Below are positions 26,443 through 34,554 of a stretch of DNA of 45,575 nt, one piece after another; the first letter of the stretch is position 1; each line of letters begins with the position of its first letter. The notes under the pieces were generated by a model. That model saw nothing but the letters and a program-made list of their open reading frames with translations, did no database searches and had not been told where the DNA came from. The stretch comes from Hyphomonadaceae bacterium (lineage in GTDB: Bacteria > Pseudomonadota > Alphaproteobacteria > Rhizobiales > Hyphomicrobiaceae): NCBI GenBank assembly GCA_019747815.1, contig JAIEQJ010000068.1, positions 1-45,575 on the forward strand, given 5' to 3'. A program made the position numbers and the translations under genes.

Positions 26443-28185
26443 TCAGTCTCCGTTGCTGCCGTTCGAGGCCGACCGCCAATTGAGGATGGCGTCATCGACG
26501 GTCGAGGCGTAGCGCACCAGCGGCCGGCGCAGACCTGCGATCAGCAGCGTGCGCCGCACGGCCTTGCTGGCGCCCGCAAAGTACACCCGCGTGCCCGAGT
26601 GCTTCAGCTTGCGCACGAAGCCCTCCAGCGCCTTGGCCGCCGTGCTGTCGACCAGGGGGACATCCGAGAAATCGAGCACGAACACCTTGGGATGCTCGCC
26701 GATGCGGTCGAGCACGCCGCTGACGGCCGCCGTGGCACCGAAGAAGAAGGCGCCGGAGATGCGATAGACGACGACATCCCCGTTGAGCCCGTGCGGGTCG
26801 TAGGCCGAGCGCGGTGCGCCGGCGGTGTCGGCGACGTCTTCGGCGACCACGCGCTGGCCCGTCTCCACCGCGACGGCCTCCGTCATGCGATGCAGGAAGA
26901 GGAACGCGCCGAGCGTCACGCCGACGGCGATGGCGGTGGTGATGTCCACCAGGATGGTGAGAAGAAAGGTGGCCAGCACCACCACCGCATCGCCCCAGGA
27001 GGCGCGCAGCAAGGCCCAGAGCTCCTCCTTCTCGGCCATGTTCCAGGCGACGATGGCGAGCACCGCGCCGAGGCTGGCGAGCGGAATGTGGACCGCTAGC
27101 GGCGCCGCAACGAGCATGAACAGCAGGATGTAGAGCGCGTGCAGCATGCCGGAAACGGGCCCGTGCGCGCCGGCGCGCACGTTGGTCGCGGTGCGGGCGA
27201 TGGTGCCGGTGACGCACATGCCGCCGAAGGCGACGGCGGCGATGTTGGCGGTCCCCTGCGCGACCAGCTCGCAGTTGGAGCGGTGCCGCCGCCCGGTCAT
27301 GCCGTCGGCGATGACGGCTGACAGCAGCGACTCGATGGCGCCGAGCAGGGCGATGGCGATGGCGTCCGGCAGAACGGCGCGCATCCGGGCGAGGTCGAAA
27401 GCGGGCAGCTGGGGTGCCGGGAGCGTGCGGGGCACATCGCCAAAGCGCGTGCCGATGGTGGCGACGTCGAGCTGCAACAGGTAGGTCAAGAGGGCCGTGG
27501 TGCCGATCGCGATCAGGAATCCCGGCCACTTGGGGCGAAGACGGCGCAGGCCGAGAACAAGGGCGGCGGCCAGCAGGGACAGGGCGACGGTGGTGGGCTT
27601 GATGGTGTGGATGGCGGCCGCAATGGCGCCGAGCTTGGGGATCAGCGCCGCCGGCTCCGCCTGCAGCTCGAGGCCACCCAGCTCCTTGAGCTGGGTGGCG
27701 AAGATGATGACGGCGATGCCCGCCGTGAACCCGACCGTGACGGGAAACGGAATGTACTTGATGTAGGTGCCGAGCCGCAGGAAGCCGATGCCCGCCATGA
27801 TGACACCGGCCATCATGGTCGCGAGCACCAGCCCGTCGTGGCCGTGCCGCTCGACGACGGAGGCGATGAGCACGATGAAGGCCCCGGCCGGCCCGCCGAT
27901 CTGGAACCGGCTGCCGCCGAGCGCCGAGATCAGGAAGCCGCCGACGATGGCGGCGTAGAGCCCCTTGTCCGGCGACAGGCCCGAGCCGATGGCAAGCGCC
28001 ATGGAGAGCGGCAGCGCGACGATGGCAACCGTCAGCCCGGCCATGGCATCGGCGCGAAGCGCCGCCCCGCCGTAGCCCTCCCGGAGGATGGTGACGAGCT
28101 TGGGCGTGAACAGCTCGGCAAAGCTGGGCGACGCTGGCCGCAGGGTGGTTCTGCTGTTCTTCAGCTTGTGGCCGGCTGTGATCAT
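26443..28185 (-). CDS. SulP family anion permease with STAS domain
   Basis: 580 residues from the ATG at 28185, which has GGAGG just upstream. About 11-12 membrane helices (about 45-425) with the SulP signatures [20 protein letters not shown] and [20 protein letters not shown], then a cytosolic STAS domain (about 455-575) with [20 protein letters not shown]. Such proteins move sulfate, bicarbonate or other anions; which one cannot be told. A longer frame upstream to 28257 has no family similarity. It is one of three genes lying between mnmE and mnmG. Confidence 0.93.
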   Translation of the reverse strand: MITAGHKLKNSRTTLRPASPSFAELFTPKLVTILREGYGGAALRADAMAGLTVAIVALPLSMALAIGSGLSPDKGLYAAIVGGFLISALGGSRFQIGGPAGAFIVLIASVVERHGHDGLVLATMMAGVIMAGIGFLRLGTYIKYIPFPVTVGFTAGIAVIIFATQLKELGGLELQAEPAALIPKLGAIAAAIHTIKPTTVALSLLAAALVLGLRRLRPKWPGFLIAIGTTALLTYLLQLDVATIGTRFGDVPRTLPAPQLPAFDLARMRAVLPDAIAIALLGAIESLLSAVIADGMTGRRHRSNCELVAQGTANIAAVAFGGMCVTGTIARTATNVRAGAHGPVSGMLHALYILLFMLVAAPLAVHIPLASLGAVLAIVAWNMAEKEELWALLRASWGDAVVVLATFLLTILVDITTAIAVGVTLGAFLFLHRMTEAVAVETGQRVVAEDVADTAGAPRSAYDPHGLNGDVVVYRISGAFFFGATAAVSGVLDRIGEHPKVFVLDFSDVPLVDSTAAKALEGFVRKLKHSGTRVYFAGASKAVRRTLLIAGLRRPLVRYASTVDDAILNWRSASNGSNGD

Positions 28186-28313
28186 GATCCTCCGTCCGCG
28201 GGCGAGCGCTCGTTCCTCACAGCCGGCGCTGCGTCGAGCTGCGCTGGAGGCTCGCACGCCGGTGGTCGGCTGTTCAAGGCCGGCGGGCCGGTCCAGCCGG
28301 ATATCAACCCCGA

Positions 28314-28329
28314 TGTTTCACGTGAAACA
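28314..28329. promoter_or_regulatory. parS: parS site 3
   Basis: Perfect TGTTTCACGTGAAACA, upstream of the SulP gene; only 71 bases separate it from site 4. Confidence 0.95.
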
Positions 28330-28340
28330 TCACCCCCCAA

Positions 28341-28378
28341 TGTCATCCCGGCCGGAGCGGCCTCCGGCCGGGATGACA
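28341..28378. repeat. Extragenic palindrome, family 1 (compact perfect copy)
   Basis: TGTCATCCCGGCCGGA and TCCGGCCGGGATGACA are exact reverse complements (16-base arms) around a six-base centre. It sits exactly between parS sites 3 and 4 and would form a very stable cruciform or hairpin. Confidence 0.9.
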
Positions 28379-28400
28379 ATGGCGCAAACCGAGCCTGGAC

Positions 28401-28416
28401 TGTTTCACGTGAAACA
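28401..28416. promoter_or_regulatory. parS: parS site 4
   Basis: Perfect TGTTTCACGTGAAACA, 16 bases downstream of the stop of the two-TM membrane protein gene. Confidence 0.95.
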
Positions 28417-28432
28417 TCGGCTGAGGCGCGGC

Positions 28433-28990
28433 TCAACTCCGGAAGTGGCGCCACATCCGCGTCAGCGTGCGATGGATCTCGTCGGCGGGCTGGTTGAGCG
28501 GCCCCAGCCTGACACGGACCACGTTGTCGTGGGTCATGGACCACGGCAGGCGCATCAGCGCGCGATGCAACGGCTGCTTGCGCCAGTCGGCCACCAGCGC
28601 GCTGCCGAACGGCACCCTGAGCTTGATCTGCAGCTCGTGGATGGTGGTGTCGCGCTCGGCCATCGAGATGAGGTCGATCCCGTCGATGGCCCGCCAGCGG
28701 ATCAGCCCGAAGGCCTGGATGAAAATGCCGTATTGATTGGCGCCCAGGGTCGGCCGCCCCGTCTCCAGCAGAGGAAAGTTGTAGTAGGCATAGCCGGCCG
28801 CCGCCACGCCGAGCGCCAGCCAGATCGTGAGGCCGGTGAGCCAGGCGGCCGCCAGGGCGACGGCTGCCAGCACCCACACCACGAGGACCGCAAACGTGCT
28901 CTCCTCGCGGCCGTAGGAGACCGAGTAGCCGCCGGCTTGCTTCGTGGTCACGGAGTGCGCCTTCAGGGCTTGAACTCGGGCGCCGGTCAA
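28433..28990 (-). CDS. Two-TM membrane protein with PH-like C-terminus, unknown
   Basis: 185 residues. Two transmembrane helices lie at about 34-52 and 54-72 ([39 protein letters not shown]), followed by a soluble domain (about 78-160) whose pattern [21 protein letters not shown] resembles bacterial PH/YdbS-type domains, often involved in membrane signalling. The assignment of the C-terminal domain is by look only. It is flanked by parS sites 4 and 5, and reads against mnmG. Confidence 0.75.
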   Translation of the reverse strand: MTGARVQALKAHSVTTKQAGGYSVSYGREESTFAVLVVWVLAAVALAAAWLTGLTIWLALGVAAAGYAYYNFPLLETGRPTLGANQYGIFIQAFGLIRWRAIDGIDLISMAERDTTIHELQIKLRVPFGSALVADWRKQPLHRALMRLPWSMTHDNVVRVRLGPLNQPADEIHRTLTRMWRHFRS

Positions 28991-29067
28991 CGGCGCGCCG
29001 GACCGCAGCCATCATGGAGCAACCGGGGCCGCGCGCAAGGGCCAATGCGGGGTGCGGCTCGGCCCAC

Positions 29068-29083
29068 TGTTTCACGTGAAACA
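29068..29083. promoter_or_regulatory. parS: parS site 5
   Basis: Perfect TGTTTCACGTGAAACA, 63 bases upstream of the mnmG start and thus likely to overlap the mnmG promoter region. Confidence 0.95.
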
Positions 29084-29146
29084 TCTTTCGAGCCCCGCCC
29101 GGTTCGGATAGGGTGCGGCCAGATTTTCCCGCTCCCCGTCAAGGTC

Positions 29147-31018
29147 ATGGCGTCCTCTGGTTTCGATGTGATCGTTGTCGGCGGCGGCCATGCCGGTTGC
29201 GAGGCGGCCGCGGCGGCCGCGCGCATGGGCGCACGCTCAGCCCTTCTCACGCACCGGTTCGCCACCATCGGCGAGATGTCGTGCAACCCGGCCATCGGCG
29301 GGCTCGGCAAGGGCCATCTGGTGCGCGAGATCGATGCGCTCGACGGCCTCATGGGGCGCGTGGCTGATGCCGCCGGCATCCAGTTCCGCCTGCTCAACCG
29401 GTCCAAGGGGCCGGCGGTGCAGGGCCCGCGGGCGCAGGCCGACCGCAAGCTCTATCGGAAGGCGATGCAGGCGGCGATCCGCGCCACGGCTGGCCTTCAG
29501 GTGGTGGAGGGCGCGGTCGAGGATCTGCTGGTGGAGGGCGGCCGCGTCGCCGGCGTTGTGCTGGGCGATGGCCGCGAGGTCCGCGCTCGTGCGGTGGTGC
29601 TGACCACCGGCACCTTCCTGCGCGGACTGATCCACCGGGGCGAGGAGAAGACGCCCGCCGGCCGCCATGGCGAGGCGCCCGCCAATGGCCTGTCTGAGCG
29701 CCTGCTGGCCCTCGATCTCCGCCTCGGCCGCCTCAAGACGGGCACGCCGGCGCGGCTCGACGGCGGCTCGATCGACTGGACGCGCCTCGACATGCAGCCC
29801 GGCGACGACGCCCCGGTGCCCTTCTCGTTTCTGACCGGCGCCATCGCCAATCCGCAGATCGCCTGCGGGGTCACCACCACCACCGAGGCCACCCACGCGC
29901 TCATCCGCGCCAACCTGCACCGGGCGCCGATGTATTCGGGCCAGATCGACAGCATCGGCCCGCGCTACTGCCCCTCCATTGAGGACAAGGTGGTGCGCTT
30001 CGCCGGCCGCGCGGGGCATCAGATCTTTCTCGAGCCCGAGGGTCTCGACGACGACACCGTCTATCCCAATGGCGTCTCCACCTCCCTTCCGGCCGAGGTG
30101 CAGGAGGCCTTTCTGCGCACCATTCCGGGCCTTGAGAGGGTGGCCATCCGGCGCTTCGGCTATGCCATCGAGTATGACTACGTCGACCCGCGCGAGCTCT
30201 TCCCCACCCTGGAGGTGAAGCGCCTGTCGGGGCTGTTCCTGGCCGGCCAGATCAACGGCACCACGGGCTACGAGGAGGCCGGCGCGCAGGGCATCGCTGC
30301 CGGCATCAACGCCGCGCTCAAGGCGGGCGGCGGCACCCGCCCCTTCGTGGTGTCGCGCGCCGACGGCTACATGGGCGTGATCATCGACGATCTCGTGACC
30401 CGCGGCGTGTCGGAGCCCTATCGCATGTTCACCTCGCGCGCCGAGTATCGCCTCAGGCTGCGGGCCGACAATGCCGATCAGCGCCTGACCCCCATGGGCC
30501 TCGATCTCGGCTGCGTCGGCGCCGAGCGGCGCGAGGTCTTTGGCGACCGGCAAGCGGCGCTGCAGGCCGGCCGCCGCCGGCTTGAGAGTCTGGCGCTCAC
30601 GCCCAGCGAGGCGGCGCGGCACGGCCTGGAGATCAACAAGGACGGGCGCCGCCGGTCGGCCTTCGAGCTGCTGTCCTATCCCGGCATCGATATGGCCAGG
30701 CTGGCGGCGATCTGGCCCGCCATCGGCACCATCGCGCCCGCCATTGCGGCCCAGCTTGGGGTCGATGCCCGCTATGCCTCCTACGTCGATCGCCAGGAGG
30801 CCGATGTTGCGGCCTTCCGCCGGGAGGAGGGCGTGCGCATTCCGGCCGGCTTCGACTACGCTGCCCTGGCCGGCCTGTCAGCCGAGGTGCGCCAGAAGCT
30901 GGAGGCGCTGCGGCCGGCCACGCTCGCCCAGGCCGGCCGCATGGAGGGCATGACGCCGGCCGCGCTCATGCTGCTGCTGGCTCATCTGCGCAAGGGCCCG
31001 GTCCGCAGGACGGGGTAG
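29147..31018 (+). CDS. mnmG: tRNA uridine 5-carboxymethylaminomethyl modification enzyme MnmG
   Basis: 623 residues from the ATG at 29147, the family start ([20 protein letters not shown]). FAD enzyme that works with MnmE on U34 of tRNA. Signatures: FAD loop [10 protein letters not shown] at 12-21, [20 protein letters not shown], the GTFLRG motif, KTGTPARLD, and [17 protein letters not shown]-type motif ([20 protein letters not shown]). The C-terminal helical domain (about 540-623) that docks tRNA/MnmE is complete. Though the open frame runs far upstream, the extra sequence is the reverse of sulP and its neighbour. parS site 5 lies just upstream. Confidence 0.97.
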   Translation: MASSGFDVIVVGGGHAGCEAAAAAARMGARSALLTHRFATIGEMSCNPAIGGLGKGHLVREIDALDGLMGRVADAAGIQFRLLNRSKGPAVQGPRAQADRKLYRKAMQAAIRATAGLQVVEGAVEDLLVEGGRVAGVVLGDGREVRARAVVLTTGTFLRGLIHRGEEKTPAGRHGEAPANGLSERLLALDLRLGRLKTGTPARLDGGSIDWTRLDMQPGDDAPVPFSFLTGAIANPQIACGVTTTTEATHALIRANLHRAPMYSGQIDSIGPRYCPSIEDKVVRFAGRAGHQIFLEPEGLDDDTVYPNGVSTSLPAEVQEAFLRTIPGLERVAIRRFGYAIEYDYVDPRELFPTLEVKRLSGLFLAGQINGTTGYEEAGAQGIAAGINAALKAGGGTRPFVVSRADGYMGVIIDDLVTRGVSEPYRMFTSRAEYRLRLRADNADQRLTPMGLDLGCVGAERREVFGDRQAALQAGRRRLESLALTPSEAARHGLEINKDGRRRSAFELLSYPGIDMARLAAIWPAIGTIAPAIAAQLGVDARYASYVDRQEADVAAFRREEGVRIPAGFDYAALAGLSAEVRQKLEALRPATLAQAGRMEGMTPAALMLLLAHLRKGPVRRTG

Positions 31019-31048
31019 GGTCTCTCAAGTTGAGAGTGCATCGCAAGA

Positions 31049-31140
31049 TGTCATCCCGGCTGGCGCGGATCGCAGAGAGGCGCAACACTGGTGCTCTTGG
31101 TCCCTGGGTCCCGGATCGGCCTGTGGCCGTCCGGGATGAC
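31049..31140. repeat. Extragenic palindrome, family 1 (full copy)
   Basis: From TGTCATCCCGG to CCGGGATGAC, with CCCTGGGTCCCGG inside. First element in the 653-base gap (31019-31671) between mnmG and the Tyr/Gly-rich gene. Confidence 0.8.
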
Positions 31141-31177
31141 GCCGAGGCTGAGCGCTTCCATCATAGTCGGAAGGATC

Positions 31178-31325
31178 CCAATGTCCTTGGTGGACCCACC
31201 CAAGCCGCGAGCTCCCCCTCGTTCTGAGCTTGTCGAAGGACGGGCTGCGCCCACGAACGGTCGTGGTTCGACAAGCTCACCACGAGGTCGGCGACGCCGT
31301 CTGCGAGGCAACCCGAGCCGGAAAG
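31178..31325 (+). repeat. Dispersed repeat, family 2, copy B
   Basis: Matches the first 150 bases of the window in the same orientation, including GTCCTTGGTGGA, GTCGAAGGACGGGCTGCGC and GTGGTTCGACAAGCTCACCA. It ends where the inverted repeat at 31333 begins. Confidence 0.75.
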
Positions 31326-31332
31326 GCTCTAT

Positions 31333-31492
31333 GTGATGATCGAGAAATTCGCCCTTCCTCGCAGCACGCCAACTGAGCGAATTTCTCGATCTGAATCACA
31401 CTAGAACCATGAACTTGCTCGTGTCCTTTCGATCGCGAAGTTCGTTCAGCGCCTGCTGCAAGATCCGGCGAACTTCGCGATCGGGACACTAG
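31333..31492 (+). repeat. 160-bp REPIN-like inverted repeat, left arm
   Basis: Reverse complement of 32418-32577 with about 8 differences by eye (about 95% identity). It contains two hairpins: GATCGAGAAATTCG (31338-31351) facing CGAATTTCTCGATC (31378-31391), and CGATCGCGAAGTTCG facing CGAACTTCGCGATCG (31430-31484). The two hairpins are themselves related in sequence and face each other, like a doublet of inverted REP units. Confidence 0.85.
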
Positions 31493-31505
31493 CGGCGGCC
31501 GTCAC

Positions 31506-31521
31506 TGTTTCACGTGAAACA
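31506..31521. promoter_or_regulatory. parS: parS site 6
   Basis: Perfect TGTTTCACGTGAAACA, 14 bases inside the left 160-bp inverted repeat arm and thus within the bracketed segment. Confidence 0.95.
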
Positions 31522-31528
31522 TCGCCCT

Positions 31529-31580
31529 CATGTCATCCCGGAATTCTGCGCAGCAGGCTCTCCAGGACCCAGGGGCCACA
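31529..31580. repeat. Extragenic palindrome, family 1 (half copy)
   Basis: TGTCATCCCGGAATTCTGCG ... CCAGGACCCAGGGG: left half only of the family. Confidence 0.6.
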
Positions 31581-31671
31581 GGCGATCGCGGTCCGCACGC
31601 AAAACCGGGAGCCGGCGCGCTCGCGCTGTCGCGCGAGGCCGGCATGTCAGGTCAGGCTCGGCGCGGCAGAG

Positions 31672-32079
31672 CTACCAGCGGCGGTGCCAGCCCCATCCTC
31701 TTCTCGGCGCGTAGGGTGCCAGGTAGGCCGGCCCTCGGTGGCCATAGGCGGCGTACCCGTAGCCATACACGCGGGGCGGCGGATTGTAGTAGGCGGCCGC
31801 GTACTGCCACCGTGGGTGGTAGCGCTCGTAGTACACCCGCGGCTCATAATAATAGGCGGGCGGCGCATAGTAGGCCGGGGGCGGTCCGTAGGCATAGGCG
31901 TAGGGGGGCGGCGCGTATCTGTAGTAGTCGTATTGGGCATAGCCATATCCATACCCGTAGCCACCATATCCGTAGCCACCATAGGCACAGTCGCAATAGC
32001 CGCCCGCCGCGGCTGGGGTGCTGCCCAGTGCGGCGATGGCACCGGCTGCAAGGAGGCCGGCCAAACCTGATCGCAACAT
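31672..32079 (-). CDS. Tyr/Gly/Pro-rich small secreted protein
   Basis: 135 residues from the ATG at 32079. An N-terminal signal peptide (MLRSGLAGLLAAGAIAALGS, cleavage near PAAAGG) is followed by a low-complexity mature part: GYGYGGYGYGYGY repeats, then PPPYAYAY and YYAPPAYYYEPR, ending in a Trp/Arg-rich RRGWGWHRRW. Such proteins are common in Hyphomicrobiales but their role is unknown; surface or extracytoplasmic structural roles are possible. The tract repeats make the region prone to length change. The gene with parS sites 6 and 7 lies between the two 160-bp inverted repeats. Confidence 0.7.
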   Translation of the reverse strand: MLRSGLAGLLAAGAIAALGSTPAAAGGYCDCAYGGYGYGGYGYGYGYAQYDYYRYAPPPYAYAYGPPPAYYAPPAYYYEPRVYYERYHPRWQYAAAYYNPPPRVYGYGYAAYGHRGPAYLAPYAPRRGWGWHRRW

Positions 32080-32206
32080 TCTCGCTCTCCGCCGGCACGG
32101 GGCCGGTCTCATGAGGGTTCCCCCCCGCTTGACGAGTGACATGGCCTTCTGGCTGGCGCACTCAGGGAAAACCCCGAACGCCGGCGTGGCCAATGCCGAC
32201 TGCGGA

Positions 32207-32222
32207 TGTTGCACGTGAAACC
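32207..32222. promoter_or_regulatory. Degenerate parS-like site
   Basis: TGTTGCACGTGAAACC: two mismatches from the parS 16-mer (positions 5 and 16). Possibly a decayed or weak ParB site. Confidence 0.45.
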
Positions 32223-32229
32223 GTGCTGC

Positions 32230-32310
32230 CGTGTCATCCCGGACGAGCGCGAGGCGCCCAGATCCGGAACCCGGGACAGCGCAGTGCTCCCGCTGCTGAT
32301 CCCTAGGTCC
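32230..32310. repeat. Extragenic palindrome, family 1 (half copy)
   Basis: TGTCATCCCGGACGAGCGCG followed by GATCCGGAACCCGGG; no clear right end. Part of the 713-base gap (32080-32792) before rsmG. Confidence 0.55.
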
Positions 32311-32348
32311 GGCTCTCGGGCGTGTGCCCGACACCAGGAGGACGACAG

Positions 32349-32364
32349 TGTTTCACGTGAAACA
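32349..32364. promoter_or_regulatory. parS: parS site 7
   Basis: Perfect TGTTTCACGTGAAACA, 54 bases before the right 160-bp inverted repeat arm. Confidence 0.95.
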
Positions 32365-32417
32365 GTGTCGCTGCAACTCAAATCGGAAGGGGACCCGGGG
32401 ACAGTCCCCGAGTGCCC

Positions 32418-32577
32418 CTAGTGTCCCGATCGCGAAGTTCGCCGGATCTTGCAGCAGGCGCTGAACGAACTTCGCGATCGAAAGGGCACTAGCAAGCTCA
32501 TGGTTCTAGTGTGGTTCAGATCGAGAAATCTGCTCAGCAGGCGTGCTGCGAGGAAGGGCGAATTTCTCGATCATCAC
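32418..32577 (-). repeat. 160-bp REPIN-like inverted repeat, right arm
   Basis: Mirror of 31333-31492. Hairpin arms CGATCGCGAAGTTCG (32427-32441) and CGAACTTCGCGATCG (32466-32480) are exact; the second hairpin (GATCGAGAAAT facing ATTTCTCGATC) has picked up changes in its left arm. The bracketed segment is 925 bases (31493-32417). Confidence 0.85.
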
Positions 32578-32792
32578 ACCAGCGTGCCCGCGCACCCGCG
32601 ACGGTGCGGGAGATCGCGAGCGCCGGGCCGATGAGAACCGCCCGCCGTGCGCCGGGTTCCCCGCGGGACGGCAAATCATCGGGGGCTGATGCAAATGCGC
32701 CGCGCGCTGGGCAAGGGGCGCCGGCAGTGATAGCCGATGCCGGTGCGGGGGCTGCCACGCCCCTTGGACCTGGACAAAAGGAAACGGGCGCG
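32578..32792. other. Leader region before rsmG
   Basis: 215 GC-rich bases without a recognisable gene; the rsmG frame stays open through it but without family similarity. AAGGAA ten bases before 32793 supports that start. Confidence 0.4.
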
Positions 32793-33569
32793 ATGGAACC
32801 CGGACGCAAGCCAACAGCCGCCATGCCCATCCGGGGGCCGGAGGCGTTCGCCGCCGCCTTCGATGTTTCACGTGAAACACTGGCGCGGCTTGCGACCTAC
32901 GAGGCCCTGCTGCGCCAGTGGCAGAAGGCGGTGAACCTGGTGGCGCCGGACACGCTCGACGTCGTGTGGCAGCGGCATTTTGCTGACAGCGCCCAGCTTC
33001 TTCCCTTGGCCCCGCCCGATCCCCGCCATTGGATCGATCTGGGCTCGGGCGGCGGCTTTCCGGGCCTTGTGGTTGCCATTCTGCTCGCTGACAGGGGCGG
33101 CTCCGGAGCCGCCAAGGCCGGGACGGGTCGCAGCCCCTCCGCCACGGAGCAAGCGGAAACCCCGCCCACCTGCCGTTCGCGCGTCACCTTGATCGAAAGC
33201 GACGCCCGCAAGGCTGCCTTTCTGCGCGAGGTGGTCCGGCAGACCGGGTTATCGGCTGGAATGTCGGCAGGCGTGACCGTGGATATCCTGCCGATAAGGG
33301 CCGAATCAGCTAGGATCAAGGTTAATACATCGTTGCCACGGGTCATTTGCGCGCGTGCCCTGGCGCCGCTCGACAGGCTGCTGGGGCTGGCGGCTCCCTT
33401 ATCCCCGTCTGGAACCACCGGTCTATTTTGCAAGGGAAAGGGCGTCGCCGAGGAGGTGCGAGCAGCGCAGATGACTTGGAGCTTCGATGTCGACTTGGTC
33501 CCCAGCGTCACCGACCGCGACGGCCGGATCGCCGTCATCACTCGTCTCGAACGCAAAGCGAAGGACTGA
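32793..33569 (+). CDS. rsmG: 16S rRNA (guanine-527-N7)-methyltransferase, with insert
   Basis: 258 residues from the ATG at 32793 (ATG 32823 is also possible); usual length is 205-230. Methylates G527 of 16S rRNA using SAM. The start FDVSRETLARLATYEALLRQ is family-typical and its FDVSRET is encoded by parS site 8. SAM motif DLGSGGGFPG and ESDARKAAFL are present. Between VAILLADRG and RVTLIESDA there is an insert of about 30 residues (Gly/Ala/Pro-rich) holding an 18-base perfect palindrome; related proteins usually have only a few residues here. Followed by parA after one base. Confidence 0.94.
   Translation: MEPGRKPTAAMPIRGPEAFAAAFDVSRETLARLATYEALLRQWQKAVNLVAPDTLDVVWQRHFADSAQLLPLAPPDPRHWIDLGSGGGFPGLVVAILLADRGGSGAAKAGTGRSPSATEQAETPPTCRSRVTLIESDARKAAFLREVVRQTGLSAGMSAGVTVDILPIRAESARIKVNTSLPRVICARALAPLDRLLGLAAPLSPSGTTGLFCKGKGVAEEVRAAQMTWSFDVDLVPSVTDRDGRIAVITRLERKAKD
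32864..32879. promoter_or_regulatory. parS: parS site 8, inside rsmG
   Basis: Perfect TGTTTCACGTGAAACA within the rsmG coding sequence, encoding D-V-S-R-E-T. A parS at this spot in gidB/rsmG is a known alphaproteobacterial feature. Confidence 0.95.
33096..33113. repeat. Perfect palindrome in rsmG insert
   Basis: GGCGGCTCCGGAGCCGCC, 18 bases, inside the extra coding segment of rsmG (about 33090-33175). Confidence 0.85.
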
Positions 33570-33570
33570 C

Positions 33571-34392
33571 ATGCCCGCAGCAAGCTCGCTCCGCGTCCTT
33601 GCCATCGCCAACCAGAAGGGCGGCGTCGGCAAGACCACCACCGCCATCAATCTGGGCACCGCGCTTGCCGCCGTCGGCGAGAAGGTGCTGATCCTCGATC
33701 TCGATCCGCAAGGCAACGCCTCGACCGGCGTCGGCATCGCCGAGGATGCCCGCCCCGTCACCAGCTTCGACGTCCTCACCGGCAAGACCTCGATTGCCCG
33801 CGCCAGCATGAAGACGCTGGTGCCCAACCTGAGCATCGTGCCGGCCAATGCCGATCTCGTCGGCCTCGAATCGGAGATGATGGCGGAGGCCAACCGGCCC
33901 TTCCGCCTGCGCGATCAGGTGGCCGCCCTGATCGCCGAGCAGCGCGCTCGGCCTGCGGAAATTCCGTATGGCTATCTTCTCATCGATTGCCCGCCCTCGC
34001 TCAATCTGCTCACCCTCAACGCCATGACGGCGGCGCATGCCGTGCTGGTGCCGGTGCAGTGCGAGTTCTTCGCGCTGGAAGGCATCTCGCAGCTCAAGGA
34101 GACGATCGACCAGATCCGCGGGACGCTCAATCCGGCGCTGGAGATCCAGGGCGTGGTGCTCACCATGCACGATGCCCGCACATCGCTGTCCAAGGAGGTG
34201 GAGCAGGAGGTGCGCAGCTTCTTCGGCGCGAAGGTCTACGCCACCGTGATCCGCCGCAACGTCAAGGTCGCCGAGGCACCCTCGCACGGCAAGCCGATCC
34301 TGATCTACGACTACGATTGCAACGGCAGCCAGGATTACATCAAGCTCGCCACCGAGGTCATCCAGCGCGAGCGGCAATTGAGGGCGGCGTGA
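33571..34392 (+). CDS. parA: Chromosome partitioning ATPase ParA
   Basis: 273 residues from the ATG at 33571, one base after the rsmG stop. ParA ATPases ride on the nucleoid and pull ParB-parS complexes to the cell poles. The deviant Walker A motif KGGVGKTT is at 16-23, Walker A' ILDLDPQGNASTG follows, and Walker B is YLLIDCPPSLNLL. Length and lack of an N-terminal HTH identify it as the chromosomal (Soj-like) type. The tight spacing shows co-transcription with rsmG; parB follows after 162 bases. Confidence 0.98.
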   Translation: MPAASSLRVLAIANQKGGVGKTTTAINLGTALAAVGEKVLILDLDPQGNASTGVGIAEDARPVTSFDVLTGKTSIARASMKTLVPNLSIVPANADLVGLESEMMAEANRPFRLRDQVAALIAEQRARPAEIPYGYLLIDCPPSLNLLTLNAMTAAHAVLVPVQCEFFALEGISQLKETIDQIRGTLNPALEIQGVVLTMHDARTSLSKEVEQEVRSFFGAKVYATVIRRNVKVAEAPSHGKPILIYDYDCNGSQDYIKLATEVIQRERQLRAA

Positions 34393-34424
34393 TGGCAGTC
34401 TCGCGTCTCCGGGGCGTATTCTCC

Positions 34425-34500
34425 AACCTCGTCCTGAGCCCCCTCGAAGGACGGGCCGCGAGCACCGAACCGTGCTTCGACAAGCTCAGCACGAGGGCGC
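34425..34500. repeat. Dispersed repeat, family 2, copy D
   Basis: CCTCGTCCTGAGC, CTCGAAGGACGGGCCGCG, then TGCTTCGACAAGCTCAGCAC; a hairpin-forming copy in the parA-parB gap. Confidence 0.7.
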
Positions 34501-34554
34501 TGGTTCCCTATGCGAGCAGTGCAAATGTCTGACATCAGGAATATAGGAATTCCC

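Noticed and set aside
28088-29146. N-terminal extension of mnmG by more than 350 codons
   Set aside because: The extension is the reverse of sulP and the two-TM gene; the MnmG family starts at 29147.
31493-32417. Segment between the 160-bp inverted repeats as an insertion sequence
   Set aside because: It contains no transposase frame; only a small secreted protein gene, parS sites and palindromes.
25800-32880. Short peptides starting M-F-H-V-K-H at several places
   Set aside because: These come from translating the parS palindrome in one frame; the sites are DNA signals, not repeated genes.
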